A DNA stretch of 64,000 bases from JAKQIM01 sp029557965 (GTDB taxonomy: Bacteria > Chloroflexota > Anaerolineae > Anaerolineales > UBA4823), in contig DAOQUL010000014.1 of the NCBI GenBank assembly GCA_035341015.1, positions 1-64,000 on the forward strand, in the 5' to 3' direction. Below, in pieces: positions 1-8,257 of this stretch. The notes under the pieces were generated by a model. It was not told the origin of the DNA. It did not search any database and worked only from the letters and a program-made list of their open reading frames with translations. The first letter of the stretch is position 1. Each line of letters opens with the position of its first letter. The position numbers and the translations under genes are program-made.

Positions 1-57
1 TACCGGGGGAGCAGGTGCAGGGCTTGACGGAATCATTGTAATAACCGCAGGGGCAGG
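1..57 (-). pseudogene. ComM/Mg-chelatase fragment at the window edge
   Basis: The minus strand reads PCPCGYYNDSVKPCTCSPG, which closely matches the PCPCGYAGDSVKPCTC segment of the intact comM gene in this window (around 6080-6125). The residues upstream (H-C-V-Y) do not match the family's I-G-A-M-N, so homology starts abruptly near base 57. It is therefore a 5'-truncated second copy or a remnant; whether it continues to the left of the window cannot be seen. Confidence 0.5.
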
Positions 58-140
58 GATACACACAATGTAAGATTTTCGGTGAGGGGTGCGGTGAGAG
101 AGATAACTCTATTGGACACACAAATCAGTTTGTAAAGCTT

Positions 141-275
141 TTATTCACCCAGCGATCTGCGATACGCCTCCACGGCCAGGCGCGTGGTGAACCAAACACG
201 CCCTCGCTTGATGGCTTCCAACCGCCCTTTGCGCGCCAACAGGCTGAGATATCCCTGGCTGTAAACTGATTGTCT
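141..275 (-). pseudogene. Excisionase-like helix-turn-helix domain remnant
   Basis: The last 44 codons before the stop read like a small DNA-binding domain of the excisionase/MerR-like HTH type: YSQGYLSLLARKGRLEAIKR followed by G-R-V-W-F-T-T and a short helix ending SLGE. The sequence upstream in this frame runs into the 3' end of the neighbouring helicase-associated gene and has no domain character, and no good start or ribosome-binding site is evident. I read it as a 5'-deleted gene. Its nearness to the ComM fragment suggests a rearranged junction at about 275-375. A genuine very small HTH protein is the alternative. Confidence 0.4.
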
Positions 276-372
276 TCCGGCGCATCTTTGCTCACGGTCC
301 ACGCCCACCCATGCACAGCGCCGCGGCCCAAAGGTTTTCCAATAGTGACTTGGCGATATCATCAGCAGTCTG

Positions 373-2610
373 TCAGCCAGGTCGATGCGCTTTTCGGTGA
401 GACACGATTGGGATCGTTTGCAACTGGTCCGACACCCCAAAACCAAGCCAATGCAGGTATTGATGAAATATTTCTACTTGATCAGGGATGACAAACAACA
501 GATTTGGGTCAAGATAACCTTTAAGCGCCGGTTTGATCAGTGGGCTGGTGACTATGGCTTGAAAAACCTCTTCTTGCGGACAACGTACTACAATGACCGA
601 CTCCAATTCAATCGTGTAAGACTCTCCGGCCCAAGAACGAAGTGCTAATTCAAGCAGTGGCGGCAACGAGTGTTTCAAGCGGTTATTAAGCAGGATAAGT
701 AATTCAGTAATTTTCCGACCTGGCCGCAGAGCAACCGAGACGCTTTTAGCGGTAAGTTGCCATTCAAAACCTGATATAGGAATTGCCCACTGGCTAAGCT
801 GGGCAGCCGTTACCATGTCGTGAGCGCCATGCTTCAGGCAGATGATCCCGGTTTCGGTCACGGTGAGATCTTTGGGAAGTGGTTCAGCATAGTTGATGCG
901 GGTCAGCCCTGAAAGCGGAGGAATAGGCGAGGAAGTTAACAAGAGAAAACGTTCAGCTACCACAGTACCCACTAAGCCCTGTGCGAATTCATCTTGTAAG
1001 GTCTGCGCAGAAGGGAATTCCAATAGCTGTGCATTGCGGCGTAGGGAGATTTTCTCCCGCAAAGAGGCCCATTCATGTAATTCAACAATGATGTTTTGAG
1101 ACAATTCAGCCTGGGAGCCGGTTTGTAAAGTTGTGATGATTTGGTCTAAAGTAGTGCCGCTTTCCAGGCCGCGATAGATCGACTCGCGATTAATACGGTA
1201 ATGAGCAGTATGCTTGTGCGCATGCGCTCGTTCGGCATGGCGCTCCAGGAAGGCCAGTTGGAGCGCATTGACTCGATCCAGATAGACAATGATATCGAAG
1301 TTGGGTTGCACGATCCAGGCAGGTTGGTCAGATACAGTAGCATGGACTTCTGGTTTGAAAACGGTAGCGAGCTCTGGGTGGAATATTTCACGGCCAATCT
1401 GTGTTAGACGAAATCCAGTTAGTTGGCTGCCTTCAACAACCAATTCCACCAATCCCAGAAAATAGAGCCAAGTGGTAAACGCGCTCGCCAGCCATGGAAA
1501 TTCTTGTTTGAGCCATTCGGTACGCGTTTTTTGCTGCCAGCTTAAAAGCTCCTGTTTTTGCAACTCTGGGGTTTTTGAGCCATAAAAAAAGGGACGTCGC
1601 GGTGGATAATCAAGCGCAAAATCCTCGCCAATACGATTGTAAAGAGCTTGATCAAAGTCCCTGATTGAGAAAAAAACTTCCGGGTTAAGCGGCAACGCAG
1701 ATAACGCCAGCATCAAAGCCAAGCGTCCCTGGTTACGGCCTTTTCCATCGTTATCAAGATAAGTATTTCTCACTGGCAATTCCCACCATGTAGAGCTGCG
1801 AAGGAACCCTTCTAATAACAAGTAAATTTGTTCACGAAAAGGTCGGCGGGCAAAATGATCAGGGGAGTTTTTGATGATGAGTTGGCTATCCCCTGTCTTT
1901 TCGAGCAAATCAGAATAACGGAAAGCGCCTAACCAAGCCTGCACAGGGTTGGGAAATAAAAAGCCGTCCACATCTAAGCCTTGCTCATCCCAGTGTAGGG
2001 CTTTTCGCAACTTGATTTCGTCATTGACACGCACTGTGCCGCTTTGAGTGAGTTTTAGCCCGCCCATATTTTCAATTGCTTGCAGCATACCCAGCACATC
2101 CAACGCTACGGCAGATGTTCGACGAAAATGAATCTCGCCATGCGCTTGCATATGAGGAATCTCCATGGGAGCATATTCTGGGAACCCCACCTGTGCAAGC
2201 AAGCGCTCATCGGAATAGAGCCGGGTGCTGTAACTATAATTTTCGCTAAAATAATCTGGACTATAGGAATCTGTGGCGAGAATCAATCCACGGCGGAACA
2301 ATGGCTCAATGAAATCGTCCCGATAGCTATAAGTACGGCGAGGGTGCAAACCGCAAGCCAGAAGGCCAACCTTAAGAACATTGAATTGAATAACCCCTCC
2401 CATGCGCTTGATCAGCGCCAGTGCGTTACGTTCCCAGGAAGCCAGACTGGAAATGGCCGCCTGCACTTTTTGGGGATCTTTTAGACCGGCGCAGATGCAA
2501 GCGATGCACTCATCTTTACGCATTTTAGAATCCCCGCCCCATAGTTTGACCATCGGTTTGAGTTTATCTGCACCAACTCGCGATAGATCGTGATCGAAAT
2601 AGAGCGGCAT
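373..2610 (-). CDS. Helicase-associated (XPB-C-like, 'helicase C3') domain protein
   Basis: A 745-residue protein of the large bacterial family that carries a domain resembling the C-terminal part of XPB/Ssl2 helicases. It has no Walker A or DEAD box of its own. It contains the W-I-V-Q-P-N-F-D-I-I-V-Y-L-D segment typical of this family near the middle, then a helical stretch, and a C-terminal segment with V-I-P-D-Q-V-E-I-F-H. The ATG is three bases after the stop of the small upstream gene, which in turn overlaps the helicase gene, so the three are probably co-transcribed and work together in DNA repair or defence. Function is inferred from context; the family is largely uncharacterised. The extreme C-terminus lies beside a broken region and could be altered. 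Confidence 0.7.
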   Translation of the reverse strand: MPLYFDHDLSRVGADKLKPMVKLWGGDSKMRKDECIACICAGLKDPQKVQAAISSLASWERNALALIKRMGGVIQFNVLKVGLLACGLHPRRTYSYRDDFIEPLFRRGLILATDSYSPDYFSENYSYSTRLYSDERLLAQVGFPEYAPMEIPHMQAHGEIHFRRTSAVALDVLGMLQAIENMGGLKLTQSGTVRVNDEIKLRKALHWDEQGLDVDGFLFPNPVQAWLGAFRYSDLLEKTGDSQLIIKNSPDHFARRPFREQIYLLLEGFLRSSTWWELPVRNTYLDNDGKGRNQGRLALMLALSALPLNPEVFFSIRDFDQALYNRIGEDFALDYPPRRPFFYGSKTPELQKQELLSWQQKTRTEWLKQEFPWLASAFTTWLYFLGLVELVVEGSQLTGFRLTQIGREIFHPELATVFKPEVHATVSDQPAWIVQPNFDIIVYLDRVNALQLAFLERHAERAHAHKHTAHYRINRESIYRGLESGTTLDQIITTLQTGSQAELSQNIIVELHEWASLREKISLRRNAQLLEFPSAQTLQDEFAQGLVGTVVAERFLLLTSSPIPPLSGLTRINYAEPLPKDLTVTETGIICLKHGAHDMVTAAQLSQWAIPISGFEWQLTAKSVSVALRPGRKITELLILLNNRLKHSLPPLLELALRSWAGESYTIELESVIVVRCPQEEVFQAIVTSPLIKPALKGYLDPNLLFVIPDQVEIFHQYLHWLGFGVSDQLQTIPIVSHRKAHRPG

Positions 2611-2613
2611 AGG

Positions 2614-2823
2614 TTAGGCTTCCAACACTTTTGGCGTATGGCCCAGCTTGAGAAGACGCGCCAGCAGAACATCCACTTTTCCTGGAGCAACAACGGCTAC
2701 AGTGGAGCTAAGCCGGGTGAGCAAGCATTGTGCTGTGGTCGGGTTTGTATACAGGCTATCGAGAATTAAAGAGTCGGCTACCTCGATAATAGGCAAATTT
2801 TCATGCAAAACAGGTTGCGTCAT
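2614..2823 (-). CDS. Small conserved-position protein between the two helicase genes
   Basis: A 69-residue protein. Its ATG overlaps the TGA of the helicase gene by four bases (ATGA, 2820-2823) and its TAA lies three bases before the next ATG, a spacing that implies translational coupling and argues that the small frame is real. Sequence is mixed hydrophobic/helical, with no signal peptide, membrane helix, Cys motif or Walker motif. The C-terminus (VDVLLARLLKLGHTPKVLEA) looks like an amphipathic helix. I do not recognise a family. A role as adaptor for the XPB-like helicase is inference from position only. Confidence 0.6.
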   Translation of the reverse strand: MTQPVLHENLPIIEVADSLILDSLYTNPTTAQCLLTRLSSTVAVVAPGKVDVLLARLLKLGHTPKVLEA

Positions 2824-4499
2824 AGCACTTCGCTTTCGTACAAAATCTCGTATTTGTAACCCTGCTCGGTCAGAAATCGTTGCCGGTTGGCAGCAAAGGT
2901 CTGGTCAACTGTTTCACGGGTGACAATGGTGTAAAAATGTGCCATTATGCCATCACTTTTGGGGCGTAAGATCCGCCCCAAGCGTTGGGCTTCTTCCTGC
3001 CGGCTGCCGAAGGTGCCAGAAATCTCAATGGCAACACTGGCATCTGGCAAATCAATGCTGAAATTAGCAACTTTTGAGACAACTAACGTTCGAATTTCGC
3101 CGGCGCGGAATGCTTTATAAAGTTTTTCCCGCTCAGCGACAGGTGTCTGCCCGTTGATTAGTGGGGCTTGTAACAGTGCGGCGATCTGATCCAGTTGGTC
3201 AAGGTACATGCCAATGACAAGAATATTCTCCCCAATGTGCCGCTTCAAAATAGCCTGCAACACAGGCAGTTTTCGGTTATTGTGTGCTGCAATTGAGTAC
3301 TTTTCACGCGGCGAAGCAATTGCATACTCCATACGAGCACTTTCTGCCAGCGGTATACGAATCTCATGACAAATAGCAGTGGCTATCCAGCCTTGCTTTT
3401 CCAAATCCTTCCACGGGACGTTATATTTCTGCGGGCCGATCAGCGAAAAAACATCACCTTCCATGCCATCCTCTCGTACCAGTGTGGCGGTCAGCCCCAG
3501 GCGACGGCGAGCCTGGATTTCAGCGGTAATGCGGAAGAGCGGGGCTGGTAGAAGGTGTACCTCATCGTAAATAATCAAGCCCCAGCTGCGAGCATTAAAC
3601 AGGCTGAAGTGCGGAAATTCGTCTCTGGAACCGCGCTTTCGGTAAGTCAAAATCTGGTAAGTGCTGATAGTTACAGGACGGATTTCCTTTTGCAAGCCAG
3701 AGTATTCCCCGATCAAATCCTCCGTCAGCGATGTTTTATCAACCAACTCGCTTATCCATTGGCGGACAGCCACTGTGCTCGGAGTCAAAATCAACGTGGA
3801 TGTCTGCACCTGTGCCATGGCCGCCATGCCGACAATCGTCTTTCCTGCACCGCATGGCAACACCACCACCCCACTACCGCCTCGCGCCGAGCCGCTTGCA
3901 TAAAAAACATCTGCGGCTTCCTCCTGATAATGTCGCAGCCGGAACGCTTTTCCGTTGGTCGTCATCACACGCAGCGAGATCGGCAAATCTTCGCCCGCCA
4001 CATACCCGGCTAAATCCTCAGCAGGATAGCCAATTTGCAGCAGTGCCTGTTTCAGGTGGCCACGCCGCCCTGGAGTTACCAGGGCGCGGTGGGCATCCAG
4101 CCAACTATGTAAAAAACGCGCTGTGGTTTTGTGGCTCTGGATTTCTACCATTAGCGCCGCGTCAGCGCTAGTCAAAACCAGGGCATCGCCTTCGCGGACG
4201 ATCTTGACGCGGCCATAACGTGCAACATATTCTTCTATGTCGCGCGCCACATTCGGTGGCAGGCCATATTTTGAGAAATCCTCTAACTGCGCTAAAATCT
4301 CCATGGCAGTTAGCCCTGACGAGGCCGCATTCCAAAGCGAAAGCGGCGTAATGCGATAGGTGTGAATATACTCCGGCGACTTTTCTAGTTCGGCAAAACG
4401 CGCCAAGGCATCACGCGCGGCTTCGTAACGATCGTTTTGCACTTCAAGCAGCAGGCTTTTATCACTTTGAACGATCAGTGGGTTGGAAGTTACTGGCAT
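2820..4499 (-). CDS. XPB/Ssl2-type superfamily 2 DNA helicase
   Basis: About 559 residues from the ATG at 4499. SF2 helicase motifs are present in order: Walker A LPCGAGKTIVG, motif II DEVH (in IIYDEVHLLPAP), motif III LTATLVRED, the RED motif known from XPB helicases, and motif VI QRLGRILRPK. The N-terminal 170 residues are the XPB damage-recognition-like region, with an upstream P-L-S-L-W-N-A-A segment. Bacterial XPB homologues are 3'-5' helicases linked to repair, and some sit in defence islands. An in-frame ATG at 4538 is possible, but a TATACA hexamer lies nine bases before 4499, fitting the leaderless starts seen elsewhere here. First gene of a three-gene operon. Confidence 0.88.
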   Translation of the reverse strand: MPVTSNPLIVQSDKSLLLEVQNDRYEAARDALARFAELEKSPEYIHTYRITPLSLWNAASSGLTAMEILAQLEDFSKYGLPPNVARDIEEYVARYGRVKIVREGDALVLTSADAALMVEIQSHKTTARFLHSWLDAHRALVTPGRRGHLKQALLQIGYPAEDLAGYVAGEDLPISLRVMTTNGKAFRLRHYQEEAADVFYASGSARGGSGVVVLPCGAGKTIVGMAAMAQVQTSTLILTPSTVAVRQWISELVDKTSLTEDLIGEYSGLQKEIRPVTISTYQILTYRKRGSRDEFPHFSLFNARSWGLIIYDEVHLLPAPLFRITAEIQARRRLGLTATLVREDGMEGDVFSLIGPQKYNVPWKDLEKQGWIATAICHEIRIPLAESARMEYAIASPREKYSIAAHNNRKLPVLQAILKRHIGENILVIGMYLDQLDQIAALLQAPLINGQTPVAEREKLYKAFRAGEIRTLVVSKVANFSIDLPDASVAIEISGTFGSRQEEAQRLGRILRPKSDGIMAHFYTIVTRETVDQTFAANRQRFLTEQGYKYEILYESEVL

Positions 4500-4564
4500 A
4501 TCGGAAGCTGTATAATGATAATCAGCGTCATCGGGCACAACTTAGTTCAACCATGTCTTAGCCA

Positions 4565-5230
4565 TCAGGTTGGAAAGATCAAGCTTTTGCCCAGATCGCT
4601 CAACTGCGCCACAAACCTTTCGGGGTCGGGCGGATTAATCCAACGCACTGCTTCCCAATCTGAGTGCGTTGCAGAGCAAAGCACCCGCGCCAGGTCCACC
4701 GGAAAAACACCGGCTGCCTTGCCCTGTGCGCCGGTGATAGCGTCGCTCAGCAATAAGCCTTTCTGGCAGCACAAGCCCCAAATATCAGCCAGATCTTTTG
4801 GCGCAGAGCGGTCTAATACAGCCGTAACTTTATTGGCCAGAATATTCTCGGCTGTATCTATTCTGCCCAGCGCAGAATGCAGCCAGGGTTCCCCCACTCG
4901 TGATGGAACATCATTAACCAGTTCAACTTTGAGGTTGATATCTGCCTGGGTCAGGTTTAAACGCACATAGCGCTCTTCGCGTAGCAGCACTTGCGTATTC
5001 CAATCCGAAAAATGCACCAGTCCCTGGACTACACGATCTGCCCAGAGTACAAAATATTCGCTATCATTGACAAAAAAATCCAAGTCTTCAGAGAAACGGT
5101 GGTTCAGGTAGACACGCGATAGAGCAGTTCCACCGGTCAGGTAGAAACCGGTATCCACCAGCGATAGGGCGTGCAACACCCGATCTTGAAAAGGATAAAG
5201 ACGGTTGAGATAAAATTCGCGGTCCGTCAT
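4565..5230 (-). CDS. AbiEii/AbiGii-family nucleotidyltransferase (putative toxin)
   Basis: A 221-residue protein with the start of a minimal nucleotidyltransferase fold: F-Y-L-T-G-G-T-A-L-S-R followed by HRFSEDLDFF, where the G-G and D-L-D residues form the nucleotide and metal site of the AbiEii/DUF1814 family. Members act as toxins of type IV abortive-infection systems, transferring nucleotides to tRNA or other targets. Its ATG directly follows the TAA of the 91-residue upstream gene (TAAATG), a typical antitoxin-toxin arrangement. It could instead be a non-toxic housekeeping-type nucleotidyltransferase, which also occurs in this family. Confidence 0.8.
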   Translation of the reverse strand: MTDREFYLNRLYPFQDRVLHALSLVDTGFYLTGGTALSRVYLNHRFSEDLDFFVNDSEYFVLWADRVVQGLVHFSDWNTQVLLREERYVRLNLTQADINLKVELVNDVPSRVGEPWLHSALGRIDTAENILANKVTAVLDRSAPKDLADIWGLCCQKGLLLSDAITGAQGKAAGVFPVDLARVLCSATHSDWEAVRWINPPDPERFVAQLSDLGKSLIFPT

Positions 5231-5506
5231 TTAGACTAACTCGGGATAATGCACCGGTAGCCAGGCTGCCAGGAAATCAAGCCCGCGTCGGCGGCTGTTG
5301 GAGCGGATATGTTCTCGCCACCCGGGCCAATTGGCAATCAAACGACGAAAGCCTAGCAGCCGCACAATCTCTGGATAGGGAGCATACTCCAGCAGGCGCA
5401 AAGCTGCCCAATCCGCATCCAGTCGCCCGATGTTCTTTTTACCATCCAATAGCTCCTGGAATTGAGCATCATCAATATCGTAATCCCAAAGGTAAGGTTG
5501 CCTCAT
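5231..5506 (-). CDS. Probable antitoxin partner of the AbiEii-type protein
   Basis: A 91-residue acidic/aromatic protein starting MRQPYLWDYDIDDAQFQELL. It abuts the nucleotidyltransferase gene without a gap. The aspartate-rich N-terminus (YDIDDAQFQELLDGK) and following helices resemble small partner proteins often found upstream of AbiEii-like genes; it lacks the winged-helix N-terminus of classical AbiEi. The ATG at 5504-5506 is preferred over one six codons upstream because a TGCTATAAT element sits six bases before it, giving a leaderless message. Antitoxin function is inferred from the pairing. Confidence 0.65.
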   Translation of the reverse strand: MRQPYLWDYDIDDAQFQELLDGKKNIGRLDADWAALRLLEYAPYPEIVRLLGFRRLIANWPGWREHIRSNSRRRGLDFLAAWLPVHYPELV

Positions 5507-5512
5507 GTTTTG

Positions 5513-5518
5513 ATTATA
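5513..5518 (-). promoter_or_regulatory. Extended -10 promoter of the toxin-antitoxin pair
   Basis: On the minus strand the sequence TGCTATAAT (extended -10) ends six bases before the antitoxin ATG. No -35 hexamer is seen at 16-18 bases upstream. Transcription would begin at or beside the ATG. Confidence 0.55.
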
Positions 5519-5582
5519 GCACATCCACCCTTAAGCCAGGGATAGCCCGTGTTTCATGATAACTATTTGGCCGCGCACACAC

Positions 5583-7175
5583 TCACGCGCCCCCCATCAT
5601 CCCCCTGGGCCTATATTGCAGCGCCTCTGCCAAATGGCTCGGCCCGATGCGCTCACTCCCCGCCAAATCCGCGATCGTTCTCGCCAGCTTGAGAATGCGG
5701 TGATACGCCCGCGCCGACAATTGTAACTGGCTCATGGCGCTCTTCATCAGGCTGCGGCTGGTGTCGTCCAGGTCGCAGAACTTGCGCACCTCGGCGGGGC
5801 GCATATCGGCATTGCAGTGTACGGGCGAAGCATTCGCCGTCGAGACCTTGTCTGGATGGGCGTCATGCGGCGATTGTTTCGCCCCTACGGGCACGGCGGC
5901 GAAACGCTCGCGCTGGATCTGGCGGGCGGTTTCGACACGCAAACGCACCGTCTCGGAGGGCTCGCCCAGGCGAGAATCGCTCAGCTTGTCGTATTCCACG
6001 CGCGGGACTTCGATGTGGATATCGATGCGGTCAAGGAGGGGGCCGGAGATGCGCTTCTGGTATTTGGTGACGGTGGCCGAGGAGCAGGTGCAAGGCTTGA
6101 CGGAGTCACCCGCGTAACCGCAGGGGCATGGGTTCATGGCGCCAATCAATTGAAAGTTAGCCGGGAAGGTCAGCGAACCCTGGGCGCGGCTGATGGTGAC
6201 AACCTTGTCTTCCATCGGCTGGCGCATCACCTCAAGCACGCGCATGCCAAATTCGGGCAGTTCGTCCAAGAAGAGCACACCGCGGTGCGCCAGGCTGATC
6301 TCGCCGGGGTGAGGCTGGTTGCCGCCGCCCACCAGCCCGGCGTGGCTGATGGTGTGGTGCGGGGCGCGGAAGGGGCGGTTCTGGATCAATGGGGTGTCGG
6401 GCGGGAGCTGGTCGGCAACCGAATAAATGCGCGTCACGTCCAGCGCTTCGTCGATGCTCATCTTGGGTAAGATGCCCGGCAGGGCACGCGCCAGCAGGGT
6501 CTTGCCGGCGCCGGGTGGCCCGACCATGAGCACGTTGTGGCCCCCAGCCGCCGCCACTTCGAGGGCACGCTTGACGTGCTCTTGCCCCTTGATCTCGCGA
6601 AAGTCGGTCGGCGGCACCACGGCCAGGGTTTCGGGCTGGACCGGCGGCTGGATGGGCAGTTCGGCCCGCCCGCTCAGGTGGGCATGCAGCGAGGCCAGGG
6701 TATCCACGGGGATGACTTCCAGGTCGGGGATGAGGGCGGCTTCAGCGGCGTCTTCTTGCGGGACGAAGATGCGCCGGAAGCCCTGGCTGCGCGCCGTGGC
6801 GGCCATGGGCAGCACGCCACGCGCGTGGCGCACGCGGCCATCTAGCGAAAGCTCGCCCACCACCAGGGCGCCGTCTACGGCTTCTTGCGGCAGGTGGCCC
6901 ATCATCACCAGCACGCCCAGGGCGATGGGCAGGTCGTAGGTGGGGCCTTCTTTGCGCACCGCGGCAGGGGCCAGGTTGACCACCACGCGCTTGCGCGGGT
7001 AGGGTAGGGCGGTGTTCTTGATGGCAGCCTGGACGCGTTCGCGCGATTCTTGTACGGCAGCATCGGGCAGGCCGACGATGGTGATGCCGGGCAAGCCGTC
7101 GGCGGTATCGACTTCTACCTCGACGATGACGCCTTCGAGGCCGATGACTGCGCAAGAGTGGACGCGTGAGAGCAT
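5583..7175 (-). CDS. comM: YifB/ComM family Mg-chelatase-like AAA+ ATPase
   Basis: About 530 residues. The N-terminal domain has the family hallmark GLPGITIVGLPDAAVQESRE, followed by the AAA+ core with Walker A GPPGAGKTLLARALPG, Walker B GVLFLDELPEF, and the four-Cys segment NPCPCGYAGDSVKPCTC; the C-terminal LSARAYHRILKLARTIADL is the usual end. ComM is a hexameric helicase for branch migration during integration of transforming DNA. The ATG at 7175 matches family length; a longer frame to 7274 has unrelated residues. An insertion of about two dozen residues (V-G-A-K-Q-S-P to S-P-V-H) precedes C-N-A-D-M and coincides with a 70-bp inverted-repeat element. A -10 hexamer for this gene is at 7237-7242. 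Confidence 0.92.
   Translation of the reverse strand: MLSRVHSCAVIGLEGVIVEVEVDTADGLPGITIVGLPDAAVQESRERVQAAIKNTALPYPRKRVVVNLAPAAVRKEGPTYDLPIALGVLVMMGHLPQEAVDGALVVGELSLDGRVRHARGVLPMAATARSQGFRRIFVPQEDAAEAALIPDLEVIPVDTLASLHAHLSGRAELPIQPPVQPETLAVVPPTDFREIKGQEHVKRALEVAAAGGHNVLMVGPPGAGKTLLARALPGILPKMSIDEALDVTRIYSVADQLPPDTPLIQNRPFRAPHHTISHAGLVGGGNQPHPGEISLAHRGVLFLDELPEFGMRVLEVMRQPMEDKVVTISRAQGSLTFPANFQLIGAMNPCPCGYAGDSVKPCTCSSATVTKYQKRISGPLLDRIDIHIEVPRVEYDKLSDSRLGEPSETVRLRVETARQIQRERFAAVPVGAKQSPHDAHPDKVSTANASPVHCNADMRPAEVRKFCDLDDTSRSLMKSAMSQLQLSARAYHRILKLARTIADLAGSERIGPSHLAEALQYRPRGMMGGA
5819..5888. repeat. 70-bp inverted-repeat (MITE-like) element inside comM
   Basis: The ends are GTACGGGCGAAGCATTCGCC (5819-5838) and, reverse complemented, GTAGGGGCGAAACAATCGCC (5869-5888): 17 of 20 positions match. 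The element lies where the comM product has extra residues relative to the family, and the reading frame is kept through it. It resembles the short GTAGGGGCGAA-type palindromic repeats scattered in many bacterial genomes, so I read it as a small mobile or repetitive element domesticated in a coding region. Only one copy was noticed in this window. Confidence 0.6.
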
Positions 7176-7236
7176 AGGATCAGTGGATGACAGACGAAGT
7201 GGACGAAACGAAAACCCCAAAAACTTGCCTGAGATT

Positions 7237-7271
7237 ATTATACCCCAGGCTTTCATCACAGGCGTTATAAT
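7237..7271. promoter_or_regulatory. Divergent -10 hexamers of comM and the pirin gene
   Basis: TATAAT occurs on the minus strand at 7237-7242, reading towards comM, and on the plus strand at 7266-7271, reading towards the pirin gene. No convincing -35 hexamers are visible. The pirin gene has a good ribosome-binding site (AAGGAG) just before its ATG. Confidence 0.45.
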
Positions 7272-7327
7272 CATGAGGACGGATAAGACCGGTAAATTAT
7301 TGGATTCTGGATAAGGAGAAAATCAGC

Positions 7328-8179
7328 ATGGACCAACCACGTACGATTGCATACTTGATCACCCCGACGATGGTTAGCGAGGGGGCCGGGGTGCGCTTGC
7401 AGCGCTCGTTTGGGCCCAGCCGCGCTAACCCCCTTGATCCCTTCTTGCTGTTCGACCATTTTGCCTTTAACGAACCGATCGAAGAGGCCTTGGTTGGCTT
7501 TCCAACGCACCCGCACCGCGGCATTGAGACCGTGACCTACATGCTCGAAGGCGAGGTGCAGCATAAAGATAGCCTGGGCAACACCGGCCTGATCGAGCCG
7601 GGAGATGTGCAGTGGATGACGGCTGGCGGGGGCATTATGCACGAAGAAATGCCGCGTCCCAGCCCCGAGGGCAAGGTGCGAGGTTTCCAGTTATGGGTCA
7701 ATCTGCCTGCCAGCCTGAAGATGAGCGCGCCGCGTTACCAGGAAGTGAAGGCCGCCAGCATCCCAACCGTTGACCTGGCGGGGGTCCGCCTGCGGGTGGT
7801 AGCCGGAGATGCGGTGGGTGCAAGTGGGCCGGTGACCGAGATCGCAGCCAGTCCCTTATACCTGGATGTGCAAATTGAGGCCGGTGCGAGCTTCAATCAT
7901 TCCATTCCAGAGGGTCATACGGCGATCGCGTATGTATTTGAAGGCCAGGGCTTGTTCGGCGATCCAGCCCAAGAAGTGTCGGCCTTGACCATGATCGTCT
8001 TCAGCGATGGCAACGACTTGAGCGTGCGCGCCGCCCCCATTGCGCCCCTGCGCTTTATGTTGATGGTCGGCGCACCGTTCAAAGAGCCGGCGGTTCCTTA
8101 CGGGCCTTTCGTGATGAACACAGACGAAGAGATCCGCCAGGCCTTGGCAGACCTGCGCAATGGGACCTTTGTGAAGTAA
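7328..8179 (+). CDS. Pirin family bicupin protein
   Basis: A 283-residue protein with the pirin pattern: FPTHPHRGIETVTYMLEGEV, then Q-H-K-D-S, and AGGGIMHEE, carrying the His-His-His-Glu metal-binding set of the first cupin domain. The C-terminal cupin is typical of the family (AFVFEG-like segment HTAIAYVFEGQG). Pirins are non-haem iron proteins; some have quercetinase activity, others act as redox-dependent regulators, and the substrate cannot be told from sequence. It is a single gene, divergent from comM, with AAGGAG seven to eight bases before the ATG and a strong hairpin terminator downstream. Confidence 0.92.
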   Translation: MDQPRTIAYLITPTMVSEGAGVRLQRSFGPSRANPLDPFLLFDHFAFNEPIEEALVGFPTHPHRGIETVTYMLEGEVQHKDSLGNTGLIEPGDVQWMTAGGGIMHEEMPRPSPEGKVRGFQLWVNLPASLKMSAPRYQEVKAASIPTVDLAGVRLRVVAGDAVGASGPVTEIAASPLYLDVQIEAGASFNHSIPEGHTAIAYVFEGQGLFGDPAQEVSALTMIVFSDGNDLSVRAAPIAPLRFMLMVGAPFKEPAVPYGPFVMNTDEEIRQALADLRNGTFVK

Positions 8180-8205
8180 GTCGAAGCCTGGGAACAAGCA
8201 AACTT

Positions 8206-8250
8206 GGGGTATGAATTGGCGGCTTTGTCGCCAATTCATACCCCATTTTT
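8206..8250. terminator. Bidirectional hairpin terminator
   Basis: A perfect 16-bp stem (GGGGTATGAATTGGCG, 8206-8221, with its complement at 8229-8244) with a seven-base loop is followed by ATTTTTG. It lies between the convergent pirin and beta-helix genes. The outer stem sequence recurs at 17138-17175. Confidence 0.85.
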
Positions 8251-8257
8251 GTTTCCT

